Origin: Pusillimonas sp.
Lineage (GTDB): Bacteria > Pseudomonadota > Gammaproteobacteria > Burkholderiales > Burkholderiaceae_B
Direction of reading: 5' to 3'
Length of the DNA stretch: 64,000 nucleotides
Assembly (NCBI RefSeq): GCF_029263785.1
Contig: NZ_JAJUFE010000002.1
Location: forward strand, 62,001-126,000
The notes below the pieces were generated by a model. It searched no databases, was not told the origin of the DNA, and saw only the letters and a program-made list of their open reading frames with translations. Positions 17,710-28,300 of the stretch are shown here, in pieces. Numbering within the stretch: the stretch's first letter is position 1; each line of letters begins with the position of its first letter. The position numbers were made by a program, and so were the translations under genes.

Positions 17710-18566
17710 GCGTCTGCCGCAGCCGGCTGGCCTCGGGTAAGGGTCTTGCGATAGCGGTTGAGATCCTGAACCGTGTTGAAGGTGGTGTCCAGTAGCAAAG
17801 ACAGGTTGTGCAGGATCCGGGCACTGACCTTGCCCTCCCATTCCTTGTCGAAGCAAATCTGGTTATCAAGCCAGTTCTCGAGCCAGCCGGGGCTGGGCAG
17901 CTTGGACTGAACGGTGTCATTGGGGAACATTTCCTTGTTGACGTGCAGGTTCGTCGGATGCAGGGCCTGCGGCGTCCGATGGGCCGAAGCCATCAACACG
18001 CCGATTTTGGAAAACGCCAGGCGGGCAGACTGACCGAACTCCTGACCCTGATTTACAAGCGCGCGTTTCATGTAACGCAGGTACGCTCCCGCGTGGCGTG
18101 CTTCGTCTTGCGCAATGATCTTGTAAATAGCCTTGATAACGGGTTCGGTGTGCCAATCGGCGGCGCGACGATACCAGTGATTGAGCCGGATCTCGCCACA
18201 AAAGTGCAGCATCAGGGTTTCGAGTGCCGGAGCGGGATCGAACTCGAAACGCACTTTGTGCAGCTCTTCTTCGGTGGGAACCAGCTCGGGACGGAAGCGG
18301 CGCAGATACTCGATCAGGGCAAGAGAGTGTTTCTGCTCTTCGTAAAACCAGATAGACATGAAAGCGCAAAAATCGCTGTCGTCACGATTGTCGCGCAAGA
18401 ACATCTCAGTCGCTGGCAAGGCCGCCCATTCTGTGATGGCGTTCATCTTGATGGTGTAGGCCTGTTCGTCCGACAGTTTGCTGGCCTCGAACTGATCCCA
18501 GGGAATATCAGTGCCCATATTCCAGCGCACTGCTTCCATTGATTTGAACAATTCAGGATAAAGCAT
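17706..18566 (-). CDS. Ferritin-like di-iron protein
   Basis: A 286-residue helical protein with a full carboxylate di-iron signature: an upstream Glu (ITEW or ATEMF, about 46-54), EEQKH (76-80), CGE (about 125) and DEARH (154-158), i.e. two ExxH pairs in separate helices. This is the arrangement of acyl-ACP desaturases, ribonucleotide reductase R2 and Coq7-type hydroxylases, so O2 activation is likely; the substrate is not evident. I chose the ATG at 18566 (MLYPELFKSM); an upstream ATG would add 17 residues. It follows ubiB on the same strand and overlaps rfaE2 by 4 bases. A role in quinone or lipid chemistry is possible from context only. Confidence 0.78.
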   Translation of the reverse strand: MLYPELFKSMEAVRWNMGTDIPWDQFEASKLSDEQAYTIKMNAITEWAALPATEMFLRDNRDDSDFCAFMSIWFYEEQKHSLALIEYLRRFRPELVPTEEELHKVRFEFDPAPALETLMLHFCGEIRLNHWYRRAADWHTEPVIKAIYKIIAQDEARHAGAYLRYMKRALVNQGQEFGQSARLAFSKIGVLMASAHRTPQALHPTNLHVNKEMFPNDTVQSKLPSPGWLENWLDNQICFDKEWEGKVSARILHNLSLLLDTTFNTVQDLNRYRKTLTRGQPAAADA

Positions 18567-18700
18567 AGAAATCTCTCTTAGTATTGGTGAATCGACTGCA
18601 TTGGAATACCCACGCAAGCCTGATCGCCAAGCTCGAGTCTTGCCCCGCCAGGATAAGACGGAAACTTGACAAACTCATGAAATAAAGCGTAATACCCAAT

Positions 18701-20257
18701 TCAATGGGCCGCAAGTGCCCAGATTGCAACACCGATCGCTACCGCCACTGTGGCAGCAAAAACTATCAGCAAGCGGTTGGTCTGCTCCTGGGCTTTTCGC
18801 AGACGCAGCAACTCGGCATGCAGGTGTGGTTTGATGTCAGGCCTTGCCAGGGCTGCATAGGTCAGGCGCGGCAATTGGGGCAGCATTTGCCCCCACTGCA
18901 CCGCCTCTTGTTCGAGGCGCTGACGCAAACCGGCGAACCCCACCCGTTCGCGCATCCAGCGCTCCAGGTAAGGCTTGGCTGTCTTCCAGAGATCGAGATT
19001 GGGATCCAGCTCGCGCCCCATCCCTTCGACATTGAGCAAGGTTTTTTGCAGCAACACGAGTTGGGGCTGAATCTCGACGTTGAAGCGCCGTGAAGTCTGG
19101 AACAGGCGCATCAGCACCTGTCCCAAAGAAATTTCCGCCAGGGGGCGGTCAAAATACGGCTCGCAAACGGCTCGCACAGCCCCCTCAAGCTCTTCTTCGC
19201 GCGTATCCCGGGGTACCCAGCCAGACTCGATATGCAACTGGGCAACACGACGGTAATCCCGCCGGAAGAACGCCAGGAAGTTTTGAGCAAGATAGTTTTT
19301 ATCATGCTCGGACAACGATCCCACGATCCCGAAATCAAGCGCGATATAGCGCCCCAGGGTTTCAGGTGCGTCCGACACATAGATATTGCCGGGGTGCATG
19401 TCGGCGTGAAAAAACCCGTCTGTAAAGACCTGCATGAAAAAGATCTCGACACCGGTACGCGCCAGCAACTCGATATCCACCCCGGCATCCCGCAGTCGGT
19501 CGAGCTGACTGACGGGAATGCCGTGCATGCGCTCCATCGTGAAAACGGTGCTGGATGTGAACTCCCACACCACTTCGGGCACCATCAACAGGTGATGCCG
19601 TCCGGTATCCGGACCGAAATTGCGACGCAGCTGACTGCAATTGGCGGCTTCCCGCATCAGATCGAGCTCATCGTGCAAATACTTGTCGAACTCGGCCACT
19701 ACCTCGCGCGGCTTCAGCCTGCGACCGTCGGGCAGCAGTCGCTCGACAATATTTGCCAAAATCCGCATCAGGGCAAGGTCTTTGTCGATGACCCTGAGCA
19801 TGCCGGGGCGCAGAACCTTGACGGCCACCTCGCGACCATCATGCAAGACCGCGAAATGCACCTGTGCCACCGATGCCGAGGCAACAGGATCTTTTTCGAA
19901 GTGCTGGAACAGGACATGGGGTGATGCCCCCAAGGCCGTCTCGATGCACGCTGCTGCCTGCTCGGACGGAAATGGAGGCACCCGGTCTTGTAGCAGGGCA
20001 AGTTCCGTGGCCACATCCAAAGGAATAAGATCACGCCGGGTCGAAAGAACCTGACCGAACTTGACGAAAATCGGCCCCAGTGCCTCAAGCGCCAGCCTTA
20101 AGCGCACTCCGCGCGCCATGCGCGGCGGCCGGCCCAGCCGGACCACTTTCAACATGCCATAGGCAAGCGGATGCTTGATGCTGGAAAGAACGAGCTCGTC
20201 GAGCCGGTAACGCAGGCAGACAAAGATAATTCGGATCAGGCGACACAACGTCAACAT
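18701..20257 (-). CDS. ubiB: UbiB atypical kinase/ATPase for ubiquinone synthesis
   Basis: UbiB belongs to the ABC1/ADCK family and supports the hydroxylation steps of ubiquinone synthesis, probably as an ATPase that extracts lipid intermediates. The 518-residue protein has the family KxGQ motif ([16 protein letters not shown]), the alanine-rich nucleotide loop [28 protein letters not shown], the [11 protein letters not shown] catalytic loop and [10 protein letters not shown] (DFG equivalent). A C-terminal hydrophobic segment ([22 protein letters not shown]) anchors it in the membrane. It starts 2 bases after the ubiJ stop, so the two are translationally linked. Confidence 0.96.
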   Translation of the reverse strand: MLTLCRLIRIIFVCLRYRLDELVLSSIKHPLAYGMLKVVRLGRPPRMARGVRLRLALEALGPIFVKFGQVLSTRRDLIPLDVATELALLQDRVPPFPSEQAAACIETALGASPHVLFQHFEKDPVASASVAQVHFAVLHDGREVAVKVLRPGMLRVIDKDLALMRILANIVERLLPDGRRLKPREVVAEFDKYLHDELDLMREAANCSQLRRNFGPDTGRHHLLMVPEVVWEFTSSTVFTMERMHGIPVSQLDRLRDAGVDIELLARTGVEIFFMQVFTDGFFHADMHPGNIYVSDAPETLGRYIALDFGIVGSLSEHDKNYLAQNFLAFFRRDYRRVAQLHIESGWVPRDTREEELEGAVRAVCEPYFDRPLAEISLGQVLMRLFQTSRRFNVEIQPQLVLLQKTLLNVEGMGRELDPNLDLWKTAKPYLERWMRERVGFAGLRQRLEQEAVQWGQMLPQLPRLTYAALARPDIKPHLHAELLRLRKAQEQTNRLLIVFAATVAVAIGVAIWALAAH

Positions 20258-20259
20258 GG

Positions 20260-20892
20260 TTACGCCGGCCCCATATGAACCGTACCACGCTCAAGACGCT
20301 CTACCCGGTGCTCGAGCTTGTTCAGGCGTTGCGCCAGTTCATTTACGCCACTACGCCAGTCTTCGAAGGCGTGCCGCCCCAATACCTGCCTGCTCTCCTC
20401 GACCAGATACTCGCCCAGGTTCTCGGTGATGCGGGTGGCAGACTGTTCGACACCGCGAGCCAGACTACGCGCAGCCGACACAATTCGGACCGCCGCCACG
20501 TCACCTACCAGTCGCGCCAGATCGTCTTCGGCATCCCACCGCAAGCCGCGAGCAAGCTCGGAGACGACCTGCGCCAGCCCGGCATCGCCTTCAATGTGAA
20601 GCAAATCTGTAATTTCGTCGGTATCTCCGCGCCGCAGGATGTCGGGAAGTTTTGCAAGGCCGCCACGGGGCAAGGTGAGTGTGACGTCGGGCACAATAGA
20701 CTGATCCGATACCTCGACCATACCGTCTGAACCGATGGAAAGGCTGATGTCCCAAGGTATGGCAACGAAGCGGACCGTCTTGCCGGCATGACGTGCCAGT
20801 CGTTGTGCGGCCCAATCCTCCCGACGCAACAAGGCATTGAGCAGTCGGGCAGAGACAGAAGCCGGAACAGGTAATGGCGCAAATGCAAGCAT
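20260..20892 (-). CDS. ubiJ: UbiJ, SCP2-domain ubiquinone accessory factor
   Basis: UbiJ is a lipid-binding scaffold of the soluble Ubi complex. The 210-residue protein begins with a helix and an SCP2 sterol-carrier fold ([31 protein letters not shown], about 31-60; [21 protein letters not shown]). The C-terminal ubiquinone-accessory region ends in a helix that looks like a coiled coil ([21 protein letters not shown]). It lies between the Tim44-like gene and ubiB, 2 bases from the latter. A terminator after the Tim44-like gene suggests that ubiJ-ubiB has its own promoter within 20893-20990. Confidence 0.92.
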   Translation of the reverse strand: MLAFAPLPVPASVSARLLNALLRREDWAAQRLARHAGKTVRFVAIPWDISLSIGSDGMVEVSDQSIVPDVTLTLPRGGLAKLPDILRRGDTDEITDLLHIEGDAGLAQVVSELARGLRWDAEDDLARLVGDVAAVRIVSAARSLARGVEQSATRITENLGEYLVEESRQVLGRHAFEDWRSGVNELAQRLNKLEHRVERLERGTVHMGPA

Positions 20893-20985
20893 GAGGAATC
20901 GGAAAGCCGCGTTACAGCAAGCTATTCAAAGGGTATCAGGCCCTAAGTTTAACGGTTTTGACGATTTGAAGCCGATTGCCAGTCT

Positions 20986-21033
20986 CAAGAAAAAGCACCC
21001 CGGAGAACGCGCCGTGCGCGCCCTTGGAGTGCT
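20986..21033 (-). terminator. Intrinsic terminator after the Tim44-like gene
   Basis: On the minus strand AGCACTCC pairs with GGGGTGCT (plus coordinates 21026-21033 and 20994-21001; 8 bp with one G-U pair). It is followed directly by TTTTTCTT (20993-20986). The loop contains a second GC-rich stem. The position, about 50 bases after the Tim44-like stop and before ubiJ, separates the two transcription units. Confidence 0.7.
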
Positions 21034-21085
21034 TCGACGGAAAACGGGCTGGGCACCCTAAAAAATCGGGCCGCCCATTTGCCGG

Positions 21086-22039
21086 TTAATGTGCCTCTTC
21101 GCCGCGAATCTGCTGTATGCCTGCCAGCAACCAACCCGCGCCATCGGCCTTGTACAGATTCCAGACTTCTTCGAAGCGGAACGCCTCGGCTCCCGGGGCT
21201 TCACGCAGCATGCCCGAATACCTCACACTGGCAAGGTGCCCCCCGGCGACCTGTTCAATGCCCAGCAGCTCGGCATTCAGCAGTACGACCTCGGTATGCT
21301 CGGGACGTCCTTCGCGTGCCTCGATCTGAGGACGGAATTCCGCAATAAGATCGTCGGTCAGGTATTCGCTGAGCTGGTCGGTGTCGCCCCGATCCCAGAT
21401 GCCCTGAATGGCGATGAACTGACGCTTGGCATTGGCCAGGAAGGCGGCGGTGTCAAACCCTTGCGGGATGAACCAGCCGTCTTGGGGTTGCTGGGCTGCA
21501 GCTGCCGGTTCAGTAGACGGCGACGACGGTGCGGCGGCCGGCGCGGGCCGGGACCACTCGGACGCACCCATGCTTTCACGCCGCATTGCACCGCCCGCGG
21601 CCTGATGTGCCGCACTGGGACCGCGCAGGCGACGAACGATGAACATGATTGCGAAGATCACCAACGCGATCAGGATCAGGCTGGACATCATCTCGAGGAA
21701 CGCGCCCCCTAGGCCAAGGTGGGACAGCAACGCTGCAATACCCAGCCCGGCGGCTATGCCGGCCAATGGGCCGAGAAAACGGGACATGCCGCTTTTAGCG
21801 GCGGTTCCGGCGGCAGCGGCACCCGGAGCAGCCGCTGACGAGGCGCTACGCTGCGTGGTGGTAGCCGCTGGCGGGGCAGAGGCCGCCGGCTGATTCTGCG
21901 TTACACGGGAAGACTGCTTGCCAAAGCTTTTTCCGCCCCCGAAACGACGTGCCTCTGCGTCGAAGGACATCGACACCATGCCAACCGCGCTTACCGCGAG
22001 GATTGCCATGGCAAAAAAACGGGATATCCGTTTGCTCAT
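21086..22039 (-). CDS. Tim44-like domain protein
   Basis: The 317-residue protein has an N-terminal hydrophobic signal/anchor (ISRFFAMAILAVSAVGMVSMS) and a low-complexity Ser/Ala/Gln/Thr linker. One or two membrane-spanning segments follow (LGIAALLSHLGLGG and SSLILIALVIFAIMFIVRRLRG, about 115-155). A C-terminal Tim44-like domain (FLANAKRQFIAIQGIWDRGDTDQLSEYLTDDLIAEF) completes it. Bacterial Tim44-like proteins are membrane-anchored, with the domain on one side, and their role is not settled. I chose the ATG at 22039 because the upstream in-frame extension looks non-coding. The gene sits between ubiE and ubiJ, a recurrent arrangement in this group. Confidence 0.85.
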   Translation of the reverse strand: MSKRISRFFAMAILAVSAVGMVSMSFDAEARRFGGGKSFGKQSSRVTQNQPAASAPPAATTTQRSASSAAAPGAAAAGTAAKSGMSRFLGPLAGIAAGLGIAALLSHLGLGGAFLEMMSSLILIALVIFAIMFIVRRLRGPSAAHQAAGGAMRRESMGASEWSRPAPAAAPSSPSTEPAAAAQQPQDGWFIPQGFDTAAFLANAKRQFIAIQGIWDRGDTDQLSEYLTDDLIAEFRPQIEAREGRPEHTEVVLLNAELLGIEQVAGGHLASVRYSGMLREAPGAEAFRFEEVWNLYKADGAGWLLAGIQQIRGEEAH

Positions 22040-22205
22040 TGAGTGCTCCTGTTTTGAACTGACACCATCTGGGGCGCCTGGCCAGGGAAAATGGAATGGT
22101 CGCAATGGCGGACCCACCAAGGGTGAGCAGGCCATAGCTTACGTTTACCTGAATAGTAGCGTAATTCTGACCGGCACCCAATACTAAAGTTCAACGCAGC
22201 TGCAA

Positions 22206-22970
22206 TTAACCGAGGTTCACGCCCTCATGCAGCGCGACGAGCCCGGCTGTCAGGTTGAAGTAGCGCACTCGGGACAGGCCTGCTTCCCGCATCATTTGTG
22301 CAAGAGTTTCCTGATCGGGATGCATGCGTATTGATTCGGCCAGATAGCGATAACTTTCTTCGTCGCCCGCGACCTTTTTCCCGAGCCAGGGCAGGATATT
22401 GAACGAATACCAGTCGTAAGCCGGTGCCAGGGGTTTGGCAATCCGGGAAAACTCAAGCACAAGCAGTTTTCCGCCAGGTTTCAGCACACGCCGCATCTCG
22501 GCAAGCGCCTGTTCCTTGTGAGTCATGTTGCGCAGTCCAAAGGCTACGCTTACGCGGTCGAAATATCCGTCGGGGAATGGAAGTTTTTCGGCGTCGCATA
22601 CTGCGGTAGGCAGAATAAGACCGGCATCCACCATGCGGTCGCGCCCCACTCGCAGCATGGAATCGTTGATGTCGGTAAGCCATACCTGACCGCTTGAGCC
22701 CACACGTCTGGCAAACGCCTTGGCCAGATCACCGGTTCCACCGGCGATGTCAAGAACCTTCATGCCGGGCCGGACATCGGCGCGCGCGATGGTAAATGCT
22801 TTCCAGGCGCGGTGCAGCCCGGCAGACATCAAGTCATTCATGACGTCGTACTTGGCCGCCACCGAATGAAACACCTCGGCCACCTTGCGTGCTTTCTCGG
22901 CTTCTGCAACGGTCTGAAAGCCGAAATGAGTCGTGTTGGTACCGGAGTTATCGGAACGAGAATCTTCCAT
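22206..22970 (-). CDS. ubiE: Ubiquinone/menaquinone C-methyltransferase
   Basis: UbiE methylates the ring carbon of the benzoquinol (and demethylmenaquinol) intermediate using SAM. The 254-residue product carries the family signatures [31 protein letters not shown] motif [50 protein letters not shown] and [21 protein letters not shown]. It is the first of the minus-strand quinone genes and starts about 230 bases from the divergent phoB. Confidence 0.97.
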   Translation of the reverse strand: MEDSRSDNSGTNTTHFGFQTVAEAEKARKVAEVFHSVAAKYDVMNDLMSAGLHRAWKAFTIARADVRPGMKVLDIAGGTGDLAKAFARRVGSSGQVWLTDINDSMLRVGRDRMVDAGLILPTAVCDAEKLPFPDGYFDRVSVAFGLRNMTHKEQALAEMRRVLKPGGKLLVLEFSRIAKPLAPAYDWYSFNILPWLGKKVAGDEESYRYLAESIRMHPDQETLAQMMREAGLSRVRYFNLTAGLVALHEGVNLG

Positions 22971-23130
22971 AATTGCGCGCTTTTTCGATGCTTGAACAGA
23001 CCATTTTAGATGAAACCCGCTCAGAGGGGCCGATCATCAGGTCGACGGTTTCCGGCAGGTAACACATGCCGTGCGTACAGCCAATTGGCCTGCCGGCCAG
23101 CAACCGGCGCCTCTGCGCAATTAACAAACC

Positions 23131-23139
23131 TGTAATAAT
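23131..23139 (+). promoter_or_regulatory. Extended -10 promoter candidate for phoB
   Basis: TGTAATAAT is an extended -10 (TG-N-AATAAT, five of six bases). It lies about 60 bases before the phoB ATG in an otherwise GC-rich divergent region. No good -35 lies 17 bases upstream. No Pho-box pair of CTGTCAT-like repeats was found, so autoregulation by PhoB is not visible. Confidence 0.35.
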
Positions 23140-23199
23140 CAAGCCATAAGATGGCAGGCTACATCAGTCAACCCGTATTCCTTGCGAGACGATTCAGTC

Positions 23200-23904
23200 A
23201 TGAGTACCACCATATTAGTCATCGAAGACGAGCCGGCCATTCAGGAATTGATTTCCGTGAATCTGAGCTATGCCGGACACAAGGTTCTTCGAGCGTTTGA
23301 CGCCGAGCAGGCGCAAACCCTGATTCGCGCCGAGCTGCCCGACCTGATACTGCTGGACTGGATGCTGCCGGGCGCTTCCGGCATAACCTTGGCCAAAAAA
23401 CTGCGTAGCGACGACCGCACCCGTCAGGTTCCGATCATCATGCTGACGGCAAAAGGCTCCGAACATGACAAGATAGAAGGTCTGGAAGCCGGTGCCGACG
23501 ACTACATCACGAAGCCCTTCTCTCCCAAAGAGCTGATGGCGCGGATCAAGGCCGTCCTGCGACGACGCGCGCCGCAACTGACCGACGACATCGTAAAAAT
23601 AGGTACACTCTCACTGGATCCTGCAACGCATCGCGTAACTGGCGACGGTGTAACCCTGACAATCGGCCCCACCGAATTCCGCCTCCTGCATTTTTTCATG
23701 ACCCACACCGAACGCGTATTTTCACGCGCCCAGCTTCTGGACCAGGTTTGGGGAGACCATGTATTTGTCGAGGAGCGAACGGTAGACGTGCACATCAGGA
23801 GGTTACGTAAAGCTCTCGAGCCCACCGGTCACGACAGTCACATCGAAACGGTGCGCGGCGCAGGTTACCGATTCACCGCGCAAAAGCCGGTGCACCCGAA
23901 CTGA
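23200..23904 (+). CDS. phoB: Phosphate regulon response regulator PhoB
   Basis: An OmpR/PhoB-class regulator of 234 residues. The receiver domain has the acidic pair in VIEDEP, phosphoacceptor Asp53 in LILLDWMLPG, Thr in IIMLTAKG and Lys in ITKPFSPKEL. The C-terminal winged helix (about 135-230) includes LTIGPTEFRLLHFFMTHTERVFSRAQLLDQVWG and ERTVDVHIRRLRKAL, a close match to PhoB. The ATG at 23200 gives the normal family start (MSTTILVIEDEP). phoR follows 35 bases later. The pst transport and phoU genes normally controlled by it are not in the window. Confidence 0.93.
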   Translation: MSTTILVIEDEPAIQELISVNLSYAGHKVLRAFDAEQAQTLIRAELPDLILLDWMLPGASGITLAKKLRSDDRTRQVPIIMLTAKGSEHDKIEGLEAGADDYITKPFSPKELMARIKAVLRRRAPQLTDDIVKIGTLSLDPATHRVTGDGVTLTIGPTEFRLLHFFMTHTERVFSRAQLLDQVWGDHVFVEERTVDVHIRRLRKALEPTGHDSHIETVRGAGYRFTAQKPVHPN

Positions 23905-23939
23905 CACTGACGAACACCAGCACTGCTGCTTCTTCCAGC

Positions 23940-25247
23940 ATGACCAAAACCCTTTTCTCCATCTGCATCTGGGCTCTTGTCGCCTGGTTAATTGGTCAAT
24001 GGATCAATCCCCAAACCGGCTGGGCGATCCTGACATTCGGTTTGGTCAGCATGATACTCATCAGCGGCATCCAGTTGTCGCAGATCAAACGATGGGTAAA
24101 GAACCTGGATGCCCCTCCCCCGCCGTCGATCGGCCCGTGGGATGAAATACTGGCCCCCATCTACCGAAAATTGCGTGCCAATCGTCAGGAAATCGACGAA
24201 CTGCGCCGGAATGTCGACAGCATCATGCTCGCAGCGGGCGCCTTGCCGGACGGTGCAATTACGCTGGACGAGGAAATGAACGTCACCTGGTGCAATCCGA
24301 TGGCGTCCGAACATACCGGCCTGAACCTGGAAACCGACCGCGGCTTCAGCATCTTCAATATTCTGCGCACGCCAGAGTTTGCAGCGTATGCGCGTCGGGA
24401 CGACTGGAACGAACCGCTGCTGCTGCACCTGACTCGTGACGGCCGGGACCGTGCGCTGCTGGTACAACTCACCCGCTATGGCGTCAAGCAGTTCCTGATC
24501 GTCACACGAGATGTGACGCAACTCGAAAAGCTTGAGACGACCCGCAAGGATTTCGTCGCCAACGTATCGCACGAATTGCGTACGCCACTGACCGTGCTGG
24601 CAGGCTTTCTTGAAACCATGCACGACATGCCGCAGGAATCAATCAGCGACGAGCAGCGCGAGCAATATCACACGATGATGGTTGAACAGGCGAGCCGCAT
24701 GCAGGCCATTGTCGACGACCTGCTGACGCTATCCACACTTGAATCGTCGCCCTCGAGCCAGGGCAAGCCGGTGCGGGTCAGCGACCTGATCGAAATCGCG
24801 CTGCAGCGTGCCCGCAGCCTGTCGAAGGATCAACACGTATTCGTGGTAAACGTCGACCCGAACCTTTACATCACCGGCATCGAGTCTGAACTGGCATCCG
24901 GTATCGAAAACCTGCTTACCAATGCCGTACGCTACACGCCCAGGGACGGAACCATTACCGTCAGCTGGTACAAGACCGAGTCGGGTACAGCCTGCTATTC
25001 CGTACAGGACACCGGCATTGGCATAGCCGCCCACGACATTCCGCGCCTGACCGAACGCTTCTATCGCGTAGACCGGGGCCGGTCACGCGCCACCGGCGGC
25101 ACTGGCCTGGGCCTGGCCATTACCAAACATGTGGCCATGCGACACGACTCCGAGCTGAACATACGCAGCCGACTGGGGGCGGGAAGCCTGTTTTCGCTGG
25201 AGTTTCCCGCCTCCCGAGTCGTGCCTCCCGACGAATCGATGGCGTAG
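23940..25247 (+). CDS. phoR: Phosphate regulon sensor kinase PhoR
   Basis: The 435-residue inner-membrane histidine kinase has two N-terminal transmembrane segments (about 3-19 and 28-45) with almost no periplasmic loop, typical of PhoR. A PAS-like sensor region (about 90-195) follows. The HisKA domain has phosphorylatable His211 in FVANVSHELRTPL, and the ATPase domain carries the N box (NLLTNAVRYTP), G1 (DTGIGI) and G2 (GTGLGLAI) motifs. PhoR senses Pst transporter status through PhoU and controls PhoB phosphorylation. It is co-directional with phoB and converges with the DUF3683 gene. Confidence 0.94.
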   Translation: MTKTLFSICIWALVAWLIGQWINPQTGWAILTFGLVSMILISGIQLSQIKRWVKNLDAPPPPSIGPWDEILAPIYRKLRANRQEIDELRRNVDSIMLAAGALPDGAITLDEEMNVTWCNPMASEHTGLNLETDRGFSIFNILRTPEFAAYARRDDWNEPLLLHLTRDGRDRALLVQLTRYGVKQFLIVTRDVTQLEKLETTRKDFVANVSHELRTPLTVLAGFLETMHDMPQESISDEQREQYHTMMVEQASRMQAIVDDLLTLSTLESSPSSQGKPVRVSDLIEIALQRARSLSKDQHVFVVNVDPNLYITGIESELASGIENLLTNAVRYTPRDGTITVSWYKTESGTACYSVQDTGIGIAAHDIPRLTERFYRVDRGRSRATGGTGLGLAITKHVAMRHDSELNIRSRLGAGSLFSLEFPASRVVPPDESMA

Positions 25248-25256
25248 GCGCCCCCG

Positions 25257-25289
25257 TCGTCGGCTTGCTGTCCTGCCGACTGCCGACGA
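25257..25289. terminator. Possible bidirectional hairpin between phoR and the DUF3683 gene
   Basis: An 8-bp perfect inverted repeat (TCGTCGGC 25257-25264, GCCGACGA 25282-25289) with a 17-base loop sits in the 64-bp gap between convergent genes. There is no T-run on either side, so termination would be weak or Rho-assisted. Confidence 0.3.
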
Positions 25290-25311
25290 AGGCTGGGTAT
25301 CTTGCGAGGGA

Positions 25312-28300
25312 CTAGACCAGAACGCGCTCGATTCCGCCGGCATTTGCCTGCCGGACGTAGTCTTCCATCCAGGTTTCACCCAGGATATGGCGTGCCATTT
25401 CGACAACGATGTAATCGGCATCCACACCCGTATCGCCCTGAAAGCGCGACAACCCCTGTAAGCAAGATGGGCAGGAAGTAAGCATCTTGACCTCTCCCTG
25501 GTAACCGTCGGCTCGAAGCGTCGCCTCGTTCTTGCCGAGCTCTTCGCGCTTGCGGAAGCGTACCTGTGTCGACACGTCGGGACGTGTCACGGCCAGTGTG
25601 CCCGACTCGCCGCAACACCGATCTGTCTTGATGGCGTCTTCGCCCACCAGCGACTTGACCGTTTTCATCGGGTCCTGAAGCTTGAGGGGCGTGTGACAGG
25701 GGTCGTGGTACATGTAGCGCACGCCCGTTACCCCATCCAGCCTGATGCCCTTTTCGAGCAAGTACTCGTGGATGTCGATCAGCCGGCAACCCGGGAATAT
25801 CTTGTCGAACTCGTACCCTGCCAACTGGTCATAGCAGGTGCCGCAACTGACGACAACAGTCTTGATGTCAAGATAGTTGAGAGTGGTTGCCATGCGATGG
25901 AACAGTACGCGGTTGTCCGTGATGATTTTCTCGGCCTTGTCGTTCATGCCGTTGCCGCGCTGCGGGTAGCCACAACACAGATACCCCGGCGGCAGCACCG
26001 TCTGAACGCCTGCATGCCACAACATGGCCTGAGTCGCCAGGCCCACCTGCGAGAACAACCGCTCCGACCCGCAACCCGGAAAATAAAACACGGCCTCGGT
26101 ATCGTGCGAAGTGCTGACCGGGTTACGAATGATGGGTACGTACTCGGAGCCTTCGATATCCAGCAACTTGCGCGCCGTCTGTTTGGGCAGGCCACCCGGC
26201 ATCTTGCGATTGACGAAGTGAATCACCTGCTCGCGTATCGGCGCCTTGCCAACTGTTGCCGGAGGATGTTCGATCTGCTTGCGTGCCGGTGCGGCAAGAA
26301 TGTCATGGGCAAGGCGCTGAGCCTTGTAGCCCACGTCAATCATGGCGGTTCGTGTCGCCTTGATTACTCGCGGGTCTTTCGCATTCAGAAAGAACATGGC
26401 CGCGGCCGTACCGGGGTTGAACGATTTCTTGCCCATACGACGCAGGAGCGCCCGCATTTCCATGGACACATCGCCGAAGTCGATGTCGACCGGGCATGGG
26501 TTGTAGCATTTGTGGCAAATCGTGCAGTGATCGGCCACATCCTCAAATTCGCCCCAATGCTTCAGGCTGACGCCACGACGTGTCTGCTCTTCATACAAGA
26601 AAGCCTCGATCAATAACGAGGTGGCAAGAATCTTGTTGCGCGGCGAATAAAGCAAATTGGCACGCGGCACGTGGGTGGCACACACCGGCTTGCACTTTCC
26701 GCAACGCAGACAGTCCTTGATGGCGGCCGAGATCGCGCCGATCTCGCTTTGCTGCATGATCAGCGACTCGTGCCCCAACAAGTTGAAACTGGGGGTCCAG
26801 GCATGTCGCAAATCGGCTCCCGGCATCAGCTTGCCGGCATTGAATCGCCCTTGCGGATCGATGCGCTGCTTGTATTCCTGGAAGGGCTGGAGCTCTTCTT
26901 GCGTCAGGAATTCGTACTTGGTCAGTCCGATTCCATGCTCACCGGAAATGACGCCATCCAGATCGCGTGCGATCTTCATGATGCGCGCCACGGCCTCGTT
27001 TGCCTCGCGCAGCATCTCGTAGTCGTCGGAGTTGACCGGAATATTGGTATGAACGTTGCCGTCGCCCGCGTGCATGTGCAAGGCAACAAAAACCCGGCTG
27101 CGAAGGACACGATCGTGAATCGCCTGTATTTCGGCCAGTACCGCCGCACAATCAGCACCGGCGAAATACCGCTCCATCAGCGCCTGGACTTCGGTCTTCC
27201 ACGAAATGCGAATGGTGTGATCTTGCAGCACGTCGAACACGCGAGCATCCGGCTGGGACGCCACGCGATTGGCCAGCGTGCGTTGCTCGAGGTCTTCGAT
27301 GCCCAGATCCTGCATGCGGCCCAGGCTTTGCGCCAGGGGCTCGTCAAGATTCAGCAATAGCCAGTTCCAGCGCTCGCGCACCTGCCTCAGCGTGGCAACG
27401 GCGTCGCGCACCCGCTCCTGCAAGATTTCTTCGCGCGTGTGCTCGGCGTCTTCGTGGTCTTCGGTCTTGCCCACCGGCAATTCGCCGGACGACAGAAACA
27501 GTTCGAGCTGATCAAGCAAGCGCAATTTGTTGCGCGTGGAAAGCTCGATATTTATGCGTTCGATGGCGTCGGTGTATTCGCCCATGCGATCAAGGGGGAT
27601 CACGACGTCTTCGTTGATCTTGAAGGCGTTGGTGTGGCGCGCAATGGCGGCAGTTCGAGCCCGGTCGAGCCAGAAACGCTTGCGCGCGTCGGCACTGACG
27701 GCTACGAATCCCTCGCCATGGCGCGTATTGGCAATACGCACGACTTCGCTCGCCGCTTTTGCCACGGCATCGGGGTCGTCACCCACAATGTCACCAAACA
27801 AGGCCATTTTGGGGAAGGTTCCCCGCTTGCTCTTGGTGGAATAGCCGACCGCGCGCAGATAACGCTCGTCCAGATGTTCCAGGCCCGCCAAAATGGCACC
27901 CATCCGTTGCCCTTCGGTATCCAGATAGTTCTTGACCTCGACAATAGACGGGATGGCGTCACGAGCTTGACCAAAAAACTCCAGACAGACCGTGCGTGTA
28001 TGCGCGGGCATGCGATGCAATATCCACCGCGCCGAGGTGATCAGGCCGTCGCACCCTTCTTTCTGAACGCCCGGCAAGCCTGCCAGAAACTTGTCAGTGA
28101 CGTCCTTTCCAAGGCCCGCCTTACGAAAACGGGCGCCTTCAATAACGAGGGTTTCGCTGCGCAGGGGTCGGGTTCCCGGAGGCGCGGCACCATCAAACCA
28201 CTCAAGCTTGAAAGTCGCCTGAGGGGCGTCGTGAATCTTGCCCAGATTGTGGTCCATGCGGGTGACTTCGAGCCAGTTGCCTTCCGGATCGACCATGCGC

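Noticed and set aside
23040-23199. Pho box upstream of phoB
   Set aside because: No pair of CTGTCAT-like repeats with 11-base periodicity could be found.
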